Positions 8,305-16,733 of a stretch of 64,000 nucleotides of DNA are shown piece after piece; within the stretch, counting starts at the first letter, position 1, and each line of letters starts with the position of its first letter. The DNA is taken from the NCBI GenBank assembly GCA_028724885.1, contig JAQYTJ010000031.1, positions 62,001-126,000 on the forward strand, read 5' to 3'. The notes beneath the pieces are model-generated. The model was not told the DNA's origin. It worked only from the letters and a program-made list of their open reading frames with translations, and ran no database searches. The stretch comes from Bacteroidales bacterium. GTDB taxonomy: Bacteria; Bacteroidota; Bacteroidia; Bacteroidales; UBA932. Made by a program: the position numbers and the translations under genes.

Positions 8305-9804
8305 ATGAGCAAAGAAATTTCTAGACGAGCATTTCTGAGAACAGGGACTGCTGCTGCCGTAGGTTTAGCTATGGCACCGAACATCATCATCGCTGGAGAG
8401 AAAATTCCAAAGAAAGACAAGAAAAAGAAGCTTGCTCCTAGCGACAAGCTGAATATATTGGGAGTGGGCATAGGTGGTAGAGGAGCAGCTGACCTTGCAG
8501 AGATGGAGACAGAAAACTTCATCGGGCTTTGCGATGTCGACTGGAAATATGCGGATCATGTGTTCAACAAATATCCGCAGGCGAAAAAATACAACGACTA
8601 CCGCGTGATGTTCGATGAGCTGCTGAACCAAGCCGACGCAGTCATGGTCGCTACGGCTGACCACACGCACGCAGTAATCGCTGCCGCAGCTCTCGCCGCA
8701 GGAAAGCATGTCTATGTAGAGAAACCAATGACCCTCACTGTTTACGAGGCAAGGCTCCTCACTAAGCTTGCAAAGAAAATGCGCGTAGCCACCCAGATGG
8801 GTAACCAAGGTGCTTCTAGCAAAGGCACCAGAAAAGCGCTGGAGTGGCTCTGGAATGGCGAGATTGGCGACGTGAGAAGAGTAGACTGCTTCACCGACCG
8901 TCCTATCTGGCCACAAGGACTTGAAAGACCAGAAAAAGTGGAAGATATTCCTTCTACTCTCAACTGGGAAAGCTTCATAGGCCCTGCTCCTATGAGACCA
9001 TACAACTCAATCTACACCCCATGGAACTTCCGCGGCTGGTGGGATTTCGGAACCGGAGCTCTCGGCGACATGGCCTGCCACATCATGCACGTCCCTTACA
9101 AAGGACTGAATCTTGGAGCGCCTGCACACGTGGAGGCTTGCTCTACTTCCCTGCTTACAGACTGCTGTCCTAGTGCGGAAAAGATCAAATTCACCGTAAA
9201 CGCAAGGGACAACATGCCTAAGATGTCTCTCCCTGAGGTTGAAGTACGCTGGTACGATGGAGGCTTCATGCCAGAGAGGCCAGAGGGACTGCCTGCCGGT
9301 TTCAACCTCAACATCAGCGGCGGCTGCAGCATATTCTACGGCACAAAAGACATCATGGTAGTGGGCACTTATGGAGTCGATCCTATCCTTGTTTCAGGAA
9401 GGAACCCTGAAGTTCCTCACCTCCTGAGGGAAGTCACCCTCTCTCACCAGCAGGACTGGATCCGCGCCTGCAAGGAAGACCCGGATTCCAGAGTTCCTAG
9501 CAACTCGGACTTCAGCGAGTCTGGCCCATTCGTAGAAATGGTGGACGTGGGAGTCGCCGCCGTTAGGCTTCAAACTCTGAATCAGGTTCTTGACTATGAT
9601 AGCGAGAAGATGGAATTCACGAATATTCCTGCCGACGCCACCATCAAGATTCTAGAGAAAGACGGATTCTCCATTCATGACGGACACCCGACATTCCAGA
9701 ACAAATATACCGATCCTGTGAATGCAAGAAAGTTCGCTGCTCACCTGTTGAAGAGGGAATATCAGAATGGCTATTCTCTTCCAGCAATGCCTACTGACGT
9801 CTAA
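8305..9804 (+). CDS. Tat-exported Gfo/Idh/MocA family oxidoreductase
   Basis: A 499-residue NAD(P)-dependent sugar oxidoreductase. A twin-arginine signal (SRRAFLRTG, Arg7-Arg8) with a following hydrophobic segment predicts folded export to the periplasm with its cofactor. The Rossmann nucleotide-binding motif is GVGIGGRG (53-60) and the family EKP motif is VEKPM (Lys140). The C-terminal half is the Gfo/Idh dimerisation and substrate domain. It is followed after 29 nt by a DUF1080 lipoprotein and then an isomerase-like lipoprotein. This trio is typical of clusters that oxidise, cleave or rearrange sugars through 3-keto intermediates; the exact substrate cannot be read from the sequence. Confidence 0.88.
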   Translation: MSKEISRRAFLRTGTAAAVGLAMAPNIIIAGEKIPKKDKKKKLAPSDKLNILGVGIGGRGAADLAEMETENFIGLCDVDWKYADHVFNKYPQAKKYNDYRVMFDELLNQADAVMVATADHTHAVIAAAALAAGKHVYVEKPMTLTVYEARLLTKLAKKMRVATQMGNQGASSKGTRKALEWLWNGEIGDVRRVDCFTDRPIWPQGLERPEKVEDIPSTLNWESFIGPAPMRPYNSIYTPWNFRGWWDFGTGALGDMACHIMHVPYKGLNLGAPAHVEACSTSLLTDCCPSAEKIKFTVNARDNMPKMSLPEVEVRWYDGGFMPERPEGLPAGFNLNISGGCSIFYGTKDIMVVGTYGVDPILVSGRNPEVPHLLREVTLSHQQDWIRACKEDPDSRVPSNSDFSESGPFVEMVDVGVAAVRLQTLNQVLDYDSEKMEFTNIPADATIKILEKDGFSIHDGHPTFQNKYTDPVNARKFAAHLLKREYQNGYSLPAMPTDV

Positions 9805-9833
9805 TCTTCAAATGAATATAACTTATTAATAAT

Positions 9834-10763
9834 ATGAAAAAGATTGTATATATCGCAGCAAGCGCTGCTATGGTTCTATCACTTGCCTCTTGCAAGAATA
9901 GTGGCAAGAAAGCGAAGGAAGCTGCTTCCACGGAAGCAGAGCCTGCGCCAATGGAAATCAAATACCTTTCTACTGAAGAAACCACCCAGGAAGTCAACAA
10001 CGAGGGCGCTCCTGCATACATTTCAGTCAGCAAGCCTCAGGTAGATTTAGCCTCAGTCCCTCAGGATGCGGACGGATATTACACAATATTCAATGGTAAG
10101 GATTTAGCTGGATGGCGTACTTATGGCCGCGATACAGTAACCGCCAGATGGACTGTTGAAGACGGGGCAATAAAATTCTCCGGAAGCAACACAGGTGAGG
10201 GCCAGACAGCAGAAGGCGGAGACATCATATTCGCTCATAAATTCAAGGATTTCGAGCTGGATCTCGAGTGGAAGATATCCGAGGGTGGAAATTCAGGAAT
10301 ATTCTACCTAGCTCAGGAAATCGAGACAAAAGATAAGGACGGCAACCTTCGCTGGGAGCCTATCTACATCTCCTCACCTGAATATCAGGTTCTCGATAAC
10401 GCCAACCATCCTGATGCAAAGCTTGGAAAAGATGGCAACCGTCAGAGTGCTTCTCTGTACGACATGATTCCTGCCGTTCCTCAGAACCAGAAACCTTACG
10501 GAGAATGGAACAAGGCAAAAATCCTCGTTTATCAGGGGACCGTGGTTCATTACCAGAACGACGAGAAAGTTCTCGAATATCATTTGTGGACTCAACAGTG
10601 GACCGACATGCTGCAGGCTTCAAAATTCTCTGAGAAAGCCTGGCCTCTCGCATTCGAACTGCTGAACAACTGCGGTGGCGATGGTCATGAAGGCTATATA
10701 GGAATGCAAGACCATGGTAATGATGTATGGTACAGGAACATCAGGATTAAAGTATTGAACTAA
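9834..10763 (+). CDS. DUF1080 lipoprotein, 3-keto-glycoside hydrolase-like
   Basis: A 309-residue lipoprotein with lipobox LASC (Cys20), then a low-complexity Lys/Ala/Glu linker. From about residue 82 a DUF1080 concanavalin-like domain begins with the family opening YYTIFNGKDLAGWRTYG and continues through FELDLEWKISEGGNSGIFYLAQE and SPEYQVLDNANHPDA. Members of this family have been shown to cleave 3-keto-glycosides in other bacteria. It is encoded between a secreted oxidoreductase and an isomerase, so envelope 3-keto-sugar processing is the natural inference. It starts with the usual AATATG context and ends 4 nt before the next ATG. Confidence 0.88.
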   Translation: MKKIVYIAASAAMVLSLASCKNSGKKAKEAASTEAEPAPMEIKYLSTEETTQEVNNEGAPAYISVSKPQVDLASVPQDADGYYTIFNGKDLAGWRTYGRDTVTARWTVEDGAIKFSGSNTGEGQTAEGGDIIFAHKFKDFELDLEWKISEGGNSGIFYLAQEIETKDKDGNLRWEPIYISSPEYQVLDNANHPDAKLGKDGNRQSASLYDMIPAVPQNQKPYGEWNKAKILVYQGTVVHYQNDEKVLEYHLWTQQWTDMLQASKFSEKAWPLAFELLNNCGGDGHEGYIGMQDHGNDVWYRNIRIKVLN

Positions 10764-10767
10764 CGCC

Positions 10768-11667
10768 ATGAAAAAGTCTTTACTAATAGCATTAGCATGT
10801 GTTCTATTGACTCTGACTTCCTGCGGTCCTAAGCAGGAAAGCCAGACGCAGGCAACTCCTAAGAAAGAAATCGGAGTTCAGCTCTACAGCGTCAGGGATG
10901 CTATCAGAGACGAAGGTTTCGATGTCGTGATCAAAGAACTTGCTGGCATGGGCTACACCTACGTAGAGGCAGCCGGCTACAACGATCAGGAAGGAACCAT
11001 TTATGGCCAGAAGCCAGAAGACTACAGGGCTAAGCTGGAATCAGTTGGGCTGAAATCAATGTCCACCCACATTGGCCACCCTCTTTCTCCTGAAGAAATC
11101 AAAAGCGGAGACTTCACTGAATCCTTGAAGTGGTGGGACAAGGCTATCGCAGACCACAAAGCTGCAGGATGCAAATACATCGTTACGCCTTACTTCCCGG
11201 TTCCTGACAACCTGAAAGACCTGAAGACCTACTGCGACTACTTCAACGCCATCGGCAAGAAATGCGCAGAGAACGGCATTTCTTACGGCTATCACAACCA
11301 TTCTCACGAGTTCAAGAATGTCGAGGATCAGGTCGTTTACACTTTCATGCTCGAGAACACCGACCCTCAGTACGTATTCTTCGAGATGGACGTTTACTGG
11401 GCAGTAATGGGACAGGCTTATCCTGTCGAGCTGTTCAGGAAATATCCTGGCCGCTTCAAGATGCTCCACATCAAGGATCACTTTGAGCTTGGCGAGAGCG
11501 GAATGGTTGGCTTCGATGCCATATTCAATAACGCTGAGACCGCAGGAATGCAGGATTACATCGTAGAGCTTGAAGCCTTCACGGACGGAAACTGGAGGAA
11601 CGGCATGAAGAAATGCGCCGACTATCTCCTGAACGCACCTTTCGTTAAGGATACATATTCAAAGTAA
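10768..11667 (+). CDS. Sugar phosphate isomerase/epimerase-like lipoprotein
   Basis: A 299-residue lipoprotein (lipobox LTSC, Cys19) with a xylose-isomerase-like TIM barrel from about residue 32 (IGVQLYSVRDAIRDEGFD). Conserved metal-ligand regions are visible: YGYHNHSHEF, FFEMDVYWAV and KMLHIKDHF. A periplasmic or surface location makes action on free sugar, not sugar phosphate, likely. It is the last gene of the three-gene module and is followed by a strong terminator. The exact reaction is unknown; epimerisation or dehydration of a keto-sugar is the family-based guess. Confidence 0.85.
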   Translation: MKKSLLIALACVLLTLTSCGPKQESQTQATPKKEIGVQLYSVRDAIRDEGFDVVIKELAGMGYTYVEAAGYNDQEGTIYGQKPEDYRAKLESVGLKSMSTHIGHPLSPEEIKSGDFTESLKWWDKAIADHKAAGCKYIVTPYFPVPDNLKDLKTYCDYFNAIGKKCAENGISYGYHNHSHEFKNVEDQVVYTFMLENTDPQYVFFEMDVYWAVMGQAYPVELFRKYPGRFKMLHIKDHFELGESGMVGFDAIFNNAETAGMQDYIVELEAFTDGNWRNGMKKCADYLLNAPFVKDTYSK

Positions 11668-11690
11668 TACGACGCCTAAAAACCCAAATT

Positions 11691-11720
11691 AAAGCCTGTG
11701 TTTCCAAGCACAGGCTTTTT
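11691..11720 (+). terminator. Rho-independent terminator
   Basis: A 10-bp perfect stem (AAAGCCTGTG / CACAGGCTTT) with an 8-nt loop and a T-rich tail closes the oxidoreductase-DUF1080-isomerase module and separates it from the V-ATPase operon. Confidence 0.9.
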
Positions 11721-11780
11721 CCATTATGCTGCATGACTACTCTTTAGAATTTGACCAGCTCATAAACATTGTTTTCTGAA

Positions 11781-11798
11781 TATCTTTGCGTAAATTTG
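11781..11798 (+). promoter_or_regulatory. Promoter region of the V-ATPase operon
   Basis: Two candidate -7 boxes, TATCTTTG (11781-11788) and TAAATTTG (11791-11798), lie 26-43 bp before the subunit E start. The only TTTG nearby on the upstream side (11750) is 27 bp from the first box, so a clean -33 element is not seen. Confidence 0.5.
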
Positions 11799-11823
11799 TT
11801 GAAATTCGATAATAATTATTCTA

Positions 11824-12429
11824 ATGGGAAATAAACTTCAGGAACTTACAGACAAACTCTACAACGAGGGCCTGTCCAAGGGCAAAGAAGAAGGGGAAGC
11901 CCTCCTTGCCAAAGCTAACGAGCAGGCCGAGATGATAATCAGCAACGCCAAGAAAGAGGCTGCAGAGATAATTGAAAAGGCACGCAAGGAAGCAGAGGAC
12001 TACAAGTCCAACGTCCAGAGCGATGTCTCCATGGCAGCCTCGAAAAGCGTTCAGACGGTAAAGCAGGATATAGAGAATCTGATTGTAGCAAAAATAGTTG
12101 ATGCACCAGTCTCAGACGTGCTTTCATCCGCTGATTTCGTGAAAGGCATTCTAAAGAGCGTTGCCGAGAAGTTCAGCACCCAGGAATCTGCCGACCTAAA
12201 CGTCGTGTTGCCTGAATCGCTTAATTCCAAGCTGGAACCTTTTGTCTCAGGTGAACTGTCCAAGGCCATCGGCAAAGGCATCACAGCTCAATTCTCCAAG
12301 AAAATCTGCGGAGGCTTCACCATCGGGCCTAAAGATGGCTCATATTTCATCAGCCTGACCGACGAGACGTTCAAGAGCCTCATCGGAGAGTATCTGAAAC
12401 CAGCTACCAAGAAGCTTCTGTTCGGATAG
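11824..12429 (+). CDS. ntpE: V-type ATPase subunit E
   Basis: A 201-residue peripheral-stalk subunit. Residues ~1-85 form a long charged helix rich in Lys, Glu and Ala (coiled coil), followed by the compact C-terminal domain typical of V/A-type E subunits with CGGFTIGPKDGSYFISLTDETF. It is the first gene of the operon, and its stop directly abuts the next ATG. No separate subunit G/H partner is encoded nearby, although E normally pairs with one in the stalk. Confidence 0.88.
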   Translation: MGNKLQELTDKLYNEGLSKGKEEGEALLAKANEQAEMIISNAKKEAAEIIEKARKEAEDYKSNVQSDVSMAASKSVQTVKQDIENLIVAKIVDAPVSDVLSSADFVKGILKSVAEKFSTQESADLNVVLPESLNSKLEPFVSGELSKAIGKGITAQFSKKICGGFTIGPKDGSYFISLTDETFKSLIGEYLKPATKKLLFG

Positions 12430-13053
12430 ATGAAGAACTACGAATACATCATAGCAAGCCTCCCCGCCCTATCCCAGGACTGGAAGTTTCCGCAAGACAG
12501 AAATTTTTCGAGCTACATCGAAGAAATCAAAGCCTTGGCGGACACATCCGATCGTAAGGCAATCGATGCCCTGCTGAGCGGCTACGAAGACAAGAACCTA
12601 GGTGAGGATTTCTACAGCAAAATGCTTTCCTGCAAAGACAAATTCCTTAAGGAATATTTCGCATTCGATTTGCAGGTGAGGAATGGCAAAGCCAGGTTCC
12701 TGAACAAGGCTTTCGGAAGGAAAGAGAATCAAGACACTATCAGCTTGGAAACAGGCATAGAGTTCACAGAGGCTCCTAAGCTTGAGGCAGCCCTGGCGCA
12801 GACAGATCTGCTGGGCAGAGAAAAGGCATTGGACGACCTCATGTGGAATAAGATTTCCGAGATCACCACATTCGACTATTTCGACATAAACGCCGTCCTT
12901 GGATTCATAGCGAAGCTGCACATCATCGACAGGTGGCTGTCACTCGACGAGCAGACCGGCAGGCAGATGTTCTCCAAGCTAGTGAACGAGGTGCGCGGCA
13001 CTTTCAAAGGAATAGAATATGACCCGAGAAAAATAGAAGATAATAGAATATGA
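12430..13053 (+). CDS. DUF2764 protein, V-ATPase operon (subunit C-like)
   Basis: A 207-residue, mostly helical protein of the DUF2764 family (MKNYEYIIASLPAL, then DYFDINAVLGFIAKLHIIDRWLSLDEQTGR). The family occurs in V-ATPase operons of Bacteroidetes, Chlamydiae and spirochaetes, in the place where subunit C is found in other operons, so a central-stalk connector role like that of subunit C/d is inferred. The 3' end overlaps the subunit A start by 4 nt. Confidence 0.85.
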   Translation: MKNYEYIIASLPALSQDWKFPQDRNFSSYIEEIKALADTSDRKAIDALLSGYEDKNLGEDFYSKMLSCKDKFLKEYFAFDLQVRNGKARFLNKAFGRKENQDTISLETGIEFTEAPKLEAALAQTDLLGREKALDDLMWNKISEITTFDYFDINAVLGFIAKLHIIDRWLSLDEQTGRQMFSKLVNEVRGTFKGIEYDPRKIEDNRI

Positions 13054-14804
13054 AGACAACAGGTAAGGTAACAGGCATAGTATCAAACCTAGTCACGGTG
13101 CAGGTGGATGGACCGGTGGCGGAGAATGAGATCTGCTACATAACTCTTGATGGCACTCCGCTGATGGCAGAGGTCATCAAGGTGAATGGTGACAGAGCCT
13201 CGGTGCAGGTTTTTGAAAGCACCAGAGGCCTGAAGAATGGAGGTTCCGTGGAATTCGAGGGCAGGATGCTGGAGGCGACCCTCGGGCCGGGGCTTCTTTC
13301 AAGCGTGTATGATGGGCTCCAGAACAATCTGGAGACAATGGAGGGCGTATTCCTGAAGAGAGGAGAATATACCGACCCTCTCGATCACGAGAAGCTCTGG
13401 GATTTCACCCCGATCGCCAAGCCGGGCGATAAAGTTGTCGCCGCAGACTGGCTGGGAGAAGTGAAAGAAGGGTGGCTGCCCCACAAAATCATGGTGCCGT
13501 TCACATTCAAAGGAGAATATGTCGTCAAGTCCGTAGTCCCTGAAGGCCAGTACAACATAGATAAGATCGTGGCAGTACTGACGAACGAGCAGGGCGATGA
13601 CGTAAATGTCACCATGACTCAGAAATGGCCTGTTAAGGTTGCAATCAAAGCCTACAAGGAGAAGCCTAGGCCGCAGAAAATCATGGAGACAGGCGTGCGC
13701 TGCATAGACACGTTCAATCCTATAGCTGAAGGCGGCACGGGATTCATTCCTGGGCCTTTCGGATGCGGAAAGACAGTACTCCAGCATGCCATCGCAAAGC
13801 AGGGAGACGCCGACGTAATCGTCATGGCTGCCTGCGGAGAGCGAGCCAATGAGGTCGTCGAGATATTCAGTGAATTCCCTGAGCTCATAGACCCGCACAC
13901 AGGCAGGCACCTGATGGAAAGAACCACTATAATCTGCAACACCTCCAACATGCCGGTCGCCGCTCGCGAGGCCTCAGTCTACACGGCAATGACTATTTGC
14001 GAATATTACAGGTCAATGGGGCTGAAATGCTTGCTGCTTGCAGACTCGACTTCCAGATGGGCTCAGGCGCTCAGGGAGATGTCCAACAGAATGGAGGAAC
14101 TTCCGGGGGCAGATGCATTCCCTGTCGATTTGTCGTCAATCATTTCGAACTTCTACGCCAGGGCAGGAATGGTCGTGCTGAACAACGGGCAGACGGGAGC
14201 CGTGACATTCATAGGTACGGTCTCCCCTGCCGGCGGAAATCTCAAGGAACCTGTCACGGAATCCACCCAGAAGGCAGCCAGGTGTTTCTACAGCCTGGAA
14301 CAGAACCGGGCAGACCAGAAGCGCTACCCTGCCGTGAACCCGATAGACTCCTATTCCAAATATCTCGAATATCCTGAAATCGCCGCCTACCTCGACGAAC
14401 ATGTGGAAAAAGGCTGGGCGGGTAAGGTTCAGGAGGCGAAAAACCTGGTCCGTAGAGGACGTGAGTCCTACGAGCAGATAAATATCCTAGGCGACGACGG
14501 CGTTCCGGTGAGCTACCACGTGAGCTACTGGAAGTCCGAACTTCTAGATTTCGCCTTCCTGCAGCAAGACGCATTCGACGAGGTTGACGCACTCTGCCCA
14601 CTGGAAAGGCAGAAATACATGCTGGACATGCTTCTGGACATCTGTGACAAGGATTTCGATTTCGATAACTTCGAAAAGTGCCGCGATTTCTTCAAGGAAT
14701 TAATCAACGACCTTCGCCAGATGAACTACACGAAGTTCCAGAGCAAGGAATTCAAGGAATACGAAGATAGAATCTCTAAATTAGCTGAAGACAATGGCAA
14801 ATAA
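13050..14804 (+). CDS. ntpA: V-type ATPase catalytic subunit A
   Basis: The 584-residue catalytic subunit that binds and hydrolyses (or makes) ATP. The P-loop GPFGCGKT lies at about residues 235-242, preceded by the A-subunit-specific non-homologous insertion (~110-200). GERANEVVEI, the SRWAQALREMSNR stretch and a long C-terminal helical domain are as expected. The ATG is in the context AGAATATG and overlaps the previous gene by 4 nt; the 3' end overlaps subunit B by 11 nt. Confidence 0.97.
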   Translation: MKTTGKVTGIVSNLVTVQVDGPVAENEICYITLDGTPLMAEVIKVNGDRASVQVFESTRGLKNGGSVEFEGRMLEATLGPGLLSSVYDGLQNNLETMEGVFLKRGEYTDPLDHEKLWDFTPIAKPGDKVVAADWLGEVKEGWLPHKIMVPFTFKGEYVVKSVVPEGQYNIDKIVAVLTNEQGDDVNVTMTQKWPVKVAIKAYKEKPRPQKIMETGVRCIDTFNPIAEGGTGFIPGPFGCGKTVLQHAIAKQGDADVIVMAACGERANEVVEIFSEFPELIDPHTGRHLMERTTIICNTSNMPVAAREASVYTAMTICEYYRSMGLKCLLLADSTSRWAQALREMSNRMEELPGADAFPVDLSSIISNFYARAGMVVLNNGQTGAVTFIGTVSPAGGNLKEPVTESTQKAARCFYSLEQNRADQKRYPAVNPIDSYSKYLEYPEIAAYLDEHVEKGWAGKVQEAKNLVRRGRESYEQINILGDDGVPVSYHVSYWKSELLDFAFLQQDAFDEVDALCPLERQKYMLDMLLDICDKDFDFDNFEKCRDFFKELINDLRQMNYTKFQSKEFKEYEDRISKLAEDNGK

Positions 14805-16119
14805 AGCATATCAAAGAATATACACCAAGCTGGACGCAATCACCAAAGCTACGGTGACGCTAAAGGCAAGCGGCGCATCAAACGATGAGCTTGCCTACGT
14901 AGGTGATCGCCTGGGACAGGTCGTGAAGACTAAGAACGACTCTGTCACCCTTCAGATTTTCGCAGGCACCGAGGGCATTCCGACCAACGCCGAAGTCACA
15001 TTTCTCAGCGAGCCACCCACGCTGACTGTCGGCGAGCAGCTTTCAGGCAGGTTCTTCGATGCCTACGGCCACCCTATTGACGGAGGCCCTGAAATCGAGG
15101 GAGAGAAAAGGCAGATTGGAGGTCCTTCCGTGAATCCTTACAAGAGGCGCGAGCCATCGGAGCTGATTCCTACAGGAATCGCAGGAATCGACCTGAACAA
15201 CACCATAGTCTCGGGACAGAAAATTCCGTTCTTCGCAGACCCTGACCAGCCTTACAACCAGGTAATGGCGGATGTGGCACTGAGGGCGGACGTGGACAAA
15301 ATCATCCTTGCCGGCATGGGACTCTCCAACGACGACTACCTGTTTTTCCGCCACTCTTTTGAAAACGCTGGCGTGATGGACAAAATAATATGCTTCATCA
15401 ACACGACCGAGAATCCTCCGGTAGAGAGGCTTCTGGTGCCAGACATGGCTCTGACAGCCGCTGAATATTTCGCAGTGGACAAGAACGAGAAAGTGCTGGT
15501 GCTGCTCACCGACATGACTTTGTACGCAGATGCCCTGTCTATCGTTTCTAACCGCATGGATCAGATACCTTCCAAGGATTCCATGCCAGGCTCCCTGTAC
15601 TCCGACTTAGCGAAGATTTACGAGAAAGCCGTGCAGCTGCCGACTGGCGGCTCCATAACGATCATCGCCGTAACCACGCTGAACGATGGAGACATCACCC
15701 ACGCTATTCCTGATAACACAGGTTACATCACAGAAGGCCAGCTGTACCTGCGTGCCGATGCCGATTCTGGAAAAGTCATAATCGATCCGTTCCGCTCCCT
15801 GTCACGTCTGAAACAGAGGGTCCAGAACAAGAAGACGCGCGAGGATCACAGCCAAGTCATGAATGCCGGCGTACGCCTTTATGCCGATGCCCAGAACGCC
15901 AAGACAAAGCTGGAGAACGGCTTCGACCTCTCAGACTACGATCACCGATGCCTTGCCTATGCCAAGGAATATGCCACCAGGCTGCTCTCCATTGACGTCA
16001 ACATATCTATAGAAAAGATGCTGGACACAGCATGGGAGCTCTTCGGCAAATATTTCACCAAAGCTGAGACCGGCATCAAGCAGAGCTTCATAGACAAATA
16101 CTGGAAAGGTAAAGAATAA
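14794..16119 (+). CDS. ntpB: V-type ATPase regulatory subunit B
   Basis: The 441-residue non-catalytic partner of subunit A in the A3B3 ring. It has the beta-barrel N-terminus, the ATPase-like core without a P-loop (the equivalent stretch is FFADPDQPYNQ), SMPGSLYSDLAKIYEKA and the C-terminal helical domain. Such B subunits bind nucleotide but do not hydrolyse it. Start overlaps subunit A; the stop overlaps the subunit D start (TAATGG). Confidence 0.96.
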   Translation: MANKAYQRIYTKLDAITKATVTLKASGASNDELAYVGDRLGQVVKTKNDSVTLQIFAGTEGIPTNAEVTFLSEPPTLTVGEQLSGRFFDAYGHPIDGGPEIEGEKRQIGGPSVNPYKRREPSELIPTGIAGIDLNNTIVSGQKIPFFADPDQPYNQVMADVALRADVDKIILAGMGLSNDDYLFFRHSFENAGVMDKIICFINTTENPPVERLLVPDMALTAAEYFAVDKNEKVLVLLTDMTLYADALSIVSNRMDQIPSKDSMPGSLYSDLAKIYEKAVQLPTGGSITIIAVTTLNDGDITHAIPDNTGYITEGQLYLRADADSGKVIIDPFRSLSRLKQRVQNKKTREDHSQVMNAGVRLYADAQNAKTKLENGFDLSDYDHRCLAYAKEYATRLLSIDVNISIEKMLDTAWELFGKYFTKAETGIKQSFIDKYWKGKE

Positions 16120-16733
16120 TGGCTGTTAAGTTTCAATACAACAAAACGTCCCTGAACAACTTGAACAAGCAGCTCAAGATGCGTCAGAACGCCCTGCCTA
16201 CCCTTCAGAACAAGGAGAGCGCCCTGAGGCTGGAGGTGCGCAAGGCAAAGGACAGGAGCGAAAAGCTGATAGAGGAACTCGATGCCGCAATGAAGAAATA
16301 CGATTACCTGGCAGCGCTCTGGAACGAATTTGACCCTGGACTCATCGCAATCACCGACGTGGATTTAGCTACGGTAAAGGTAGCAGGAGTAAAATGCCCT
16401 GAGCTGAAGGACATACGCTACGAGATAAGGCCGTTCAACGCCTTCGTGAAACCGGCCTGGTACATCGACGGAGTAAAAATCCTGAAAGAACTCTCCAGGC
16501 TGGGAATCGAGTCCGAGGTCTACCTTAAGAAGCGCGAAATACTGGACTGGCAGAGGCGGAAGACTACGCAGAAGGTGAATCTTTATGAAAAAGTCCAGAT
16601 ACCTGGTTATCAGGAGGCCATCAGGAAGATAAAGAGGTACATGGAAGACGAAGACAACCTCAGCAAGGCTTCTTCAAAAATAGTGAAGGGGCGCCATGCC
16701 GAAGAAGAAGAAATGGAGGAGGCAGGAATATGA
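16119..16733 (+). CDS. ntpD: V-type ATPase subunit D (rotor shaft)
   Basis: A 204-residue central rotor-shaft protein. The N-terminal and C-terminal halves are long amphipathic helices forming an antiparallel coiled coil (KTSLNNLNKQLKMRQNALPTLQNKESALRLEV at the start). The family is recognised by that opening motif and by the operon position between B and I. Its stop overlaps the ntpI start by 4 nt. Confidence 0.93.
   Translation: MAVKFQYNKTSLNNLNKQLKMRQNALPTLQNKESALRLEVRKAKDRSEKLIEELDAAMKKYDYLAALWNEFDPGLIAITDVDLATVKVAGVKCPELKDIRYEIRPFNAFVKPAWYIDGVKILKELSRLGIESEVYLKKREILDWQRRKTTQKVNLYEKVQIPGYQEAIRKIKRYMEDEDNLSKASSKIVKGRHAEEEEMEEAGI

Noticed and set aside
13299..13910. 203-codon minus-strand frame inside ntpA
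   Set aside because: Antisense to the strongly conserved catalytic subunit A gene; low-complexity shadow.
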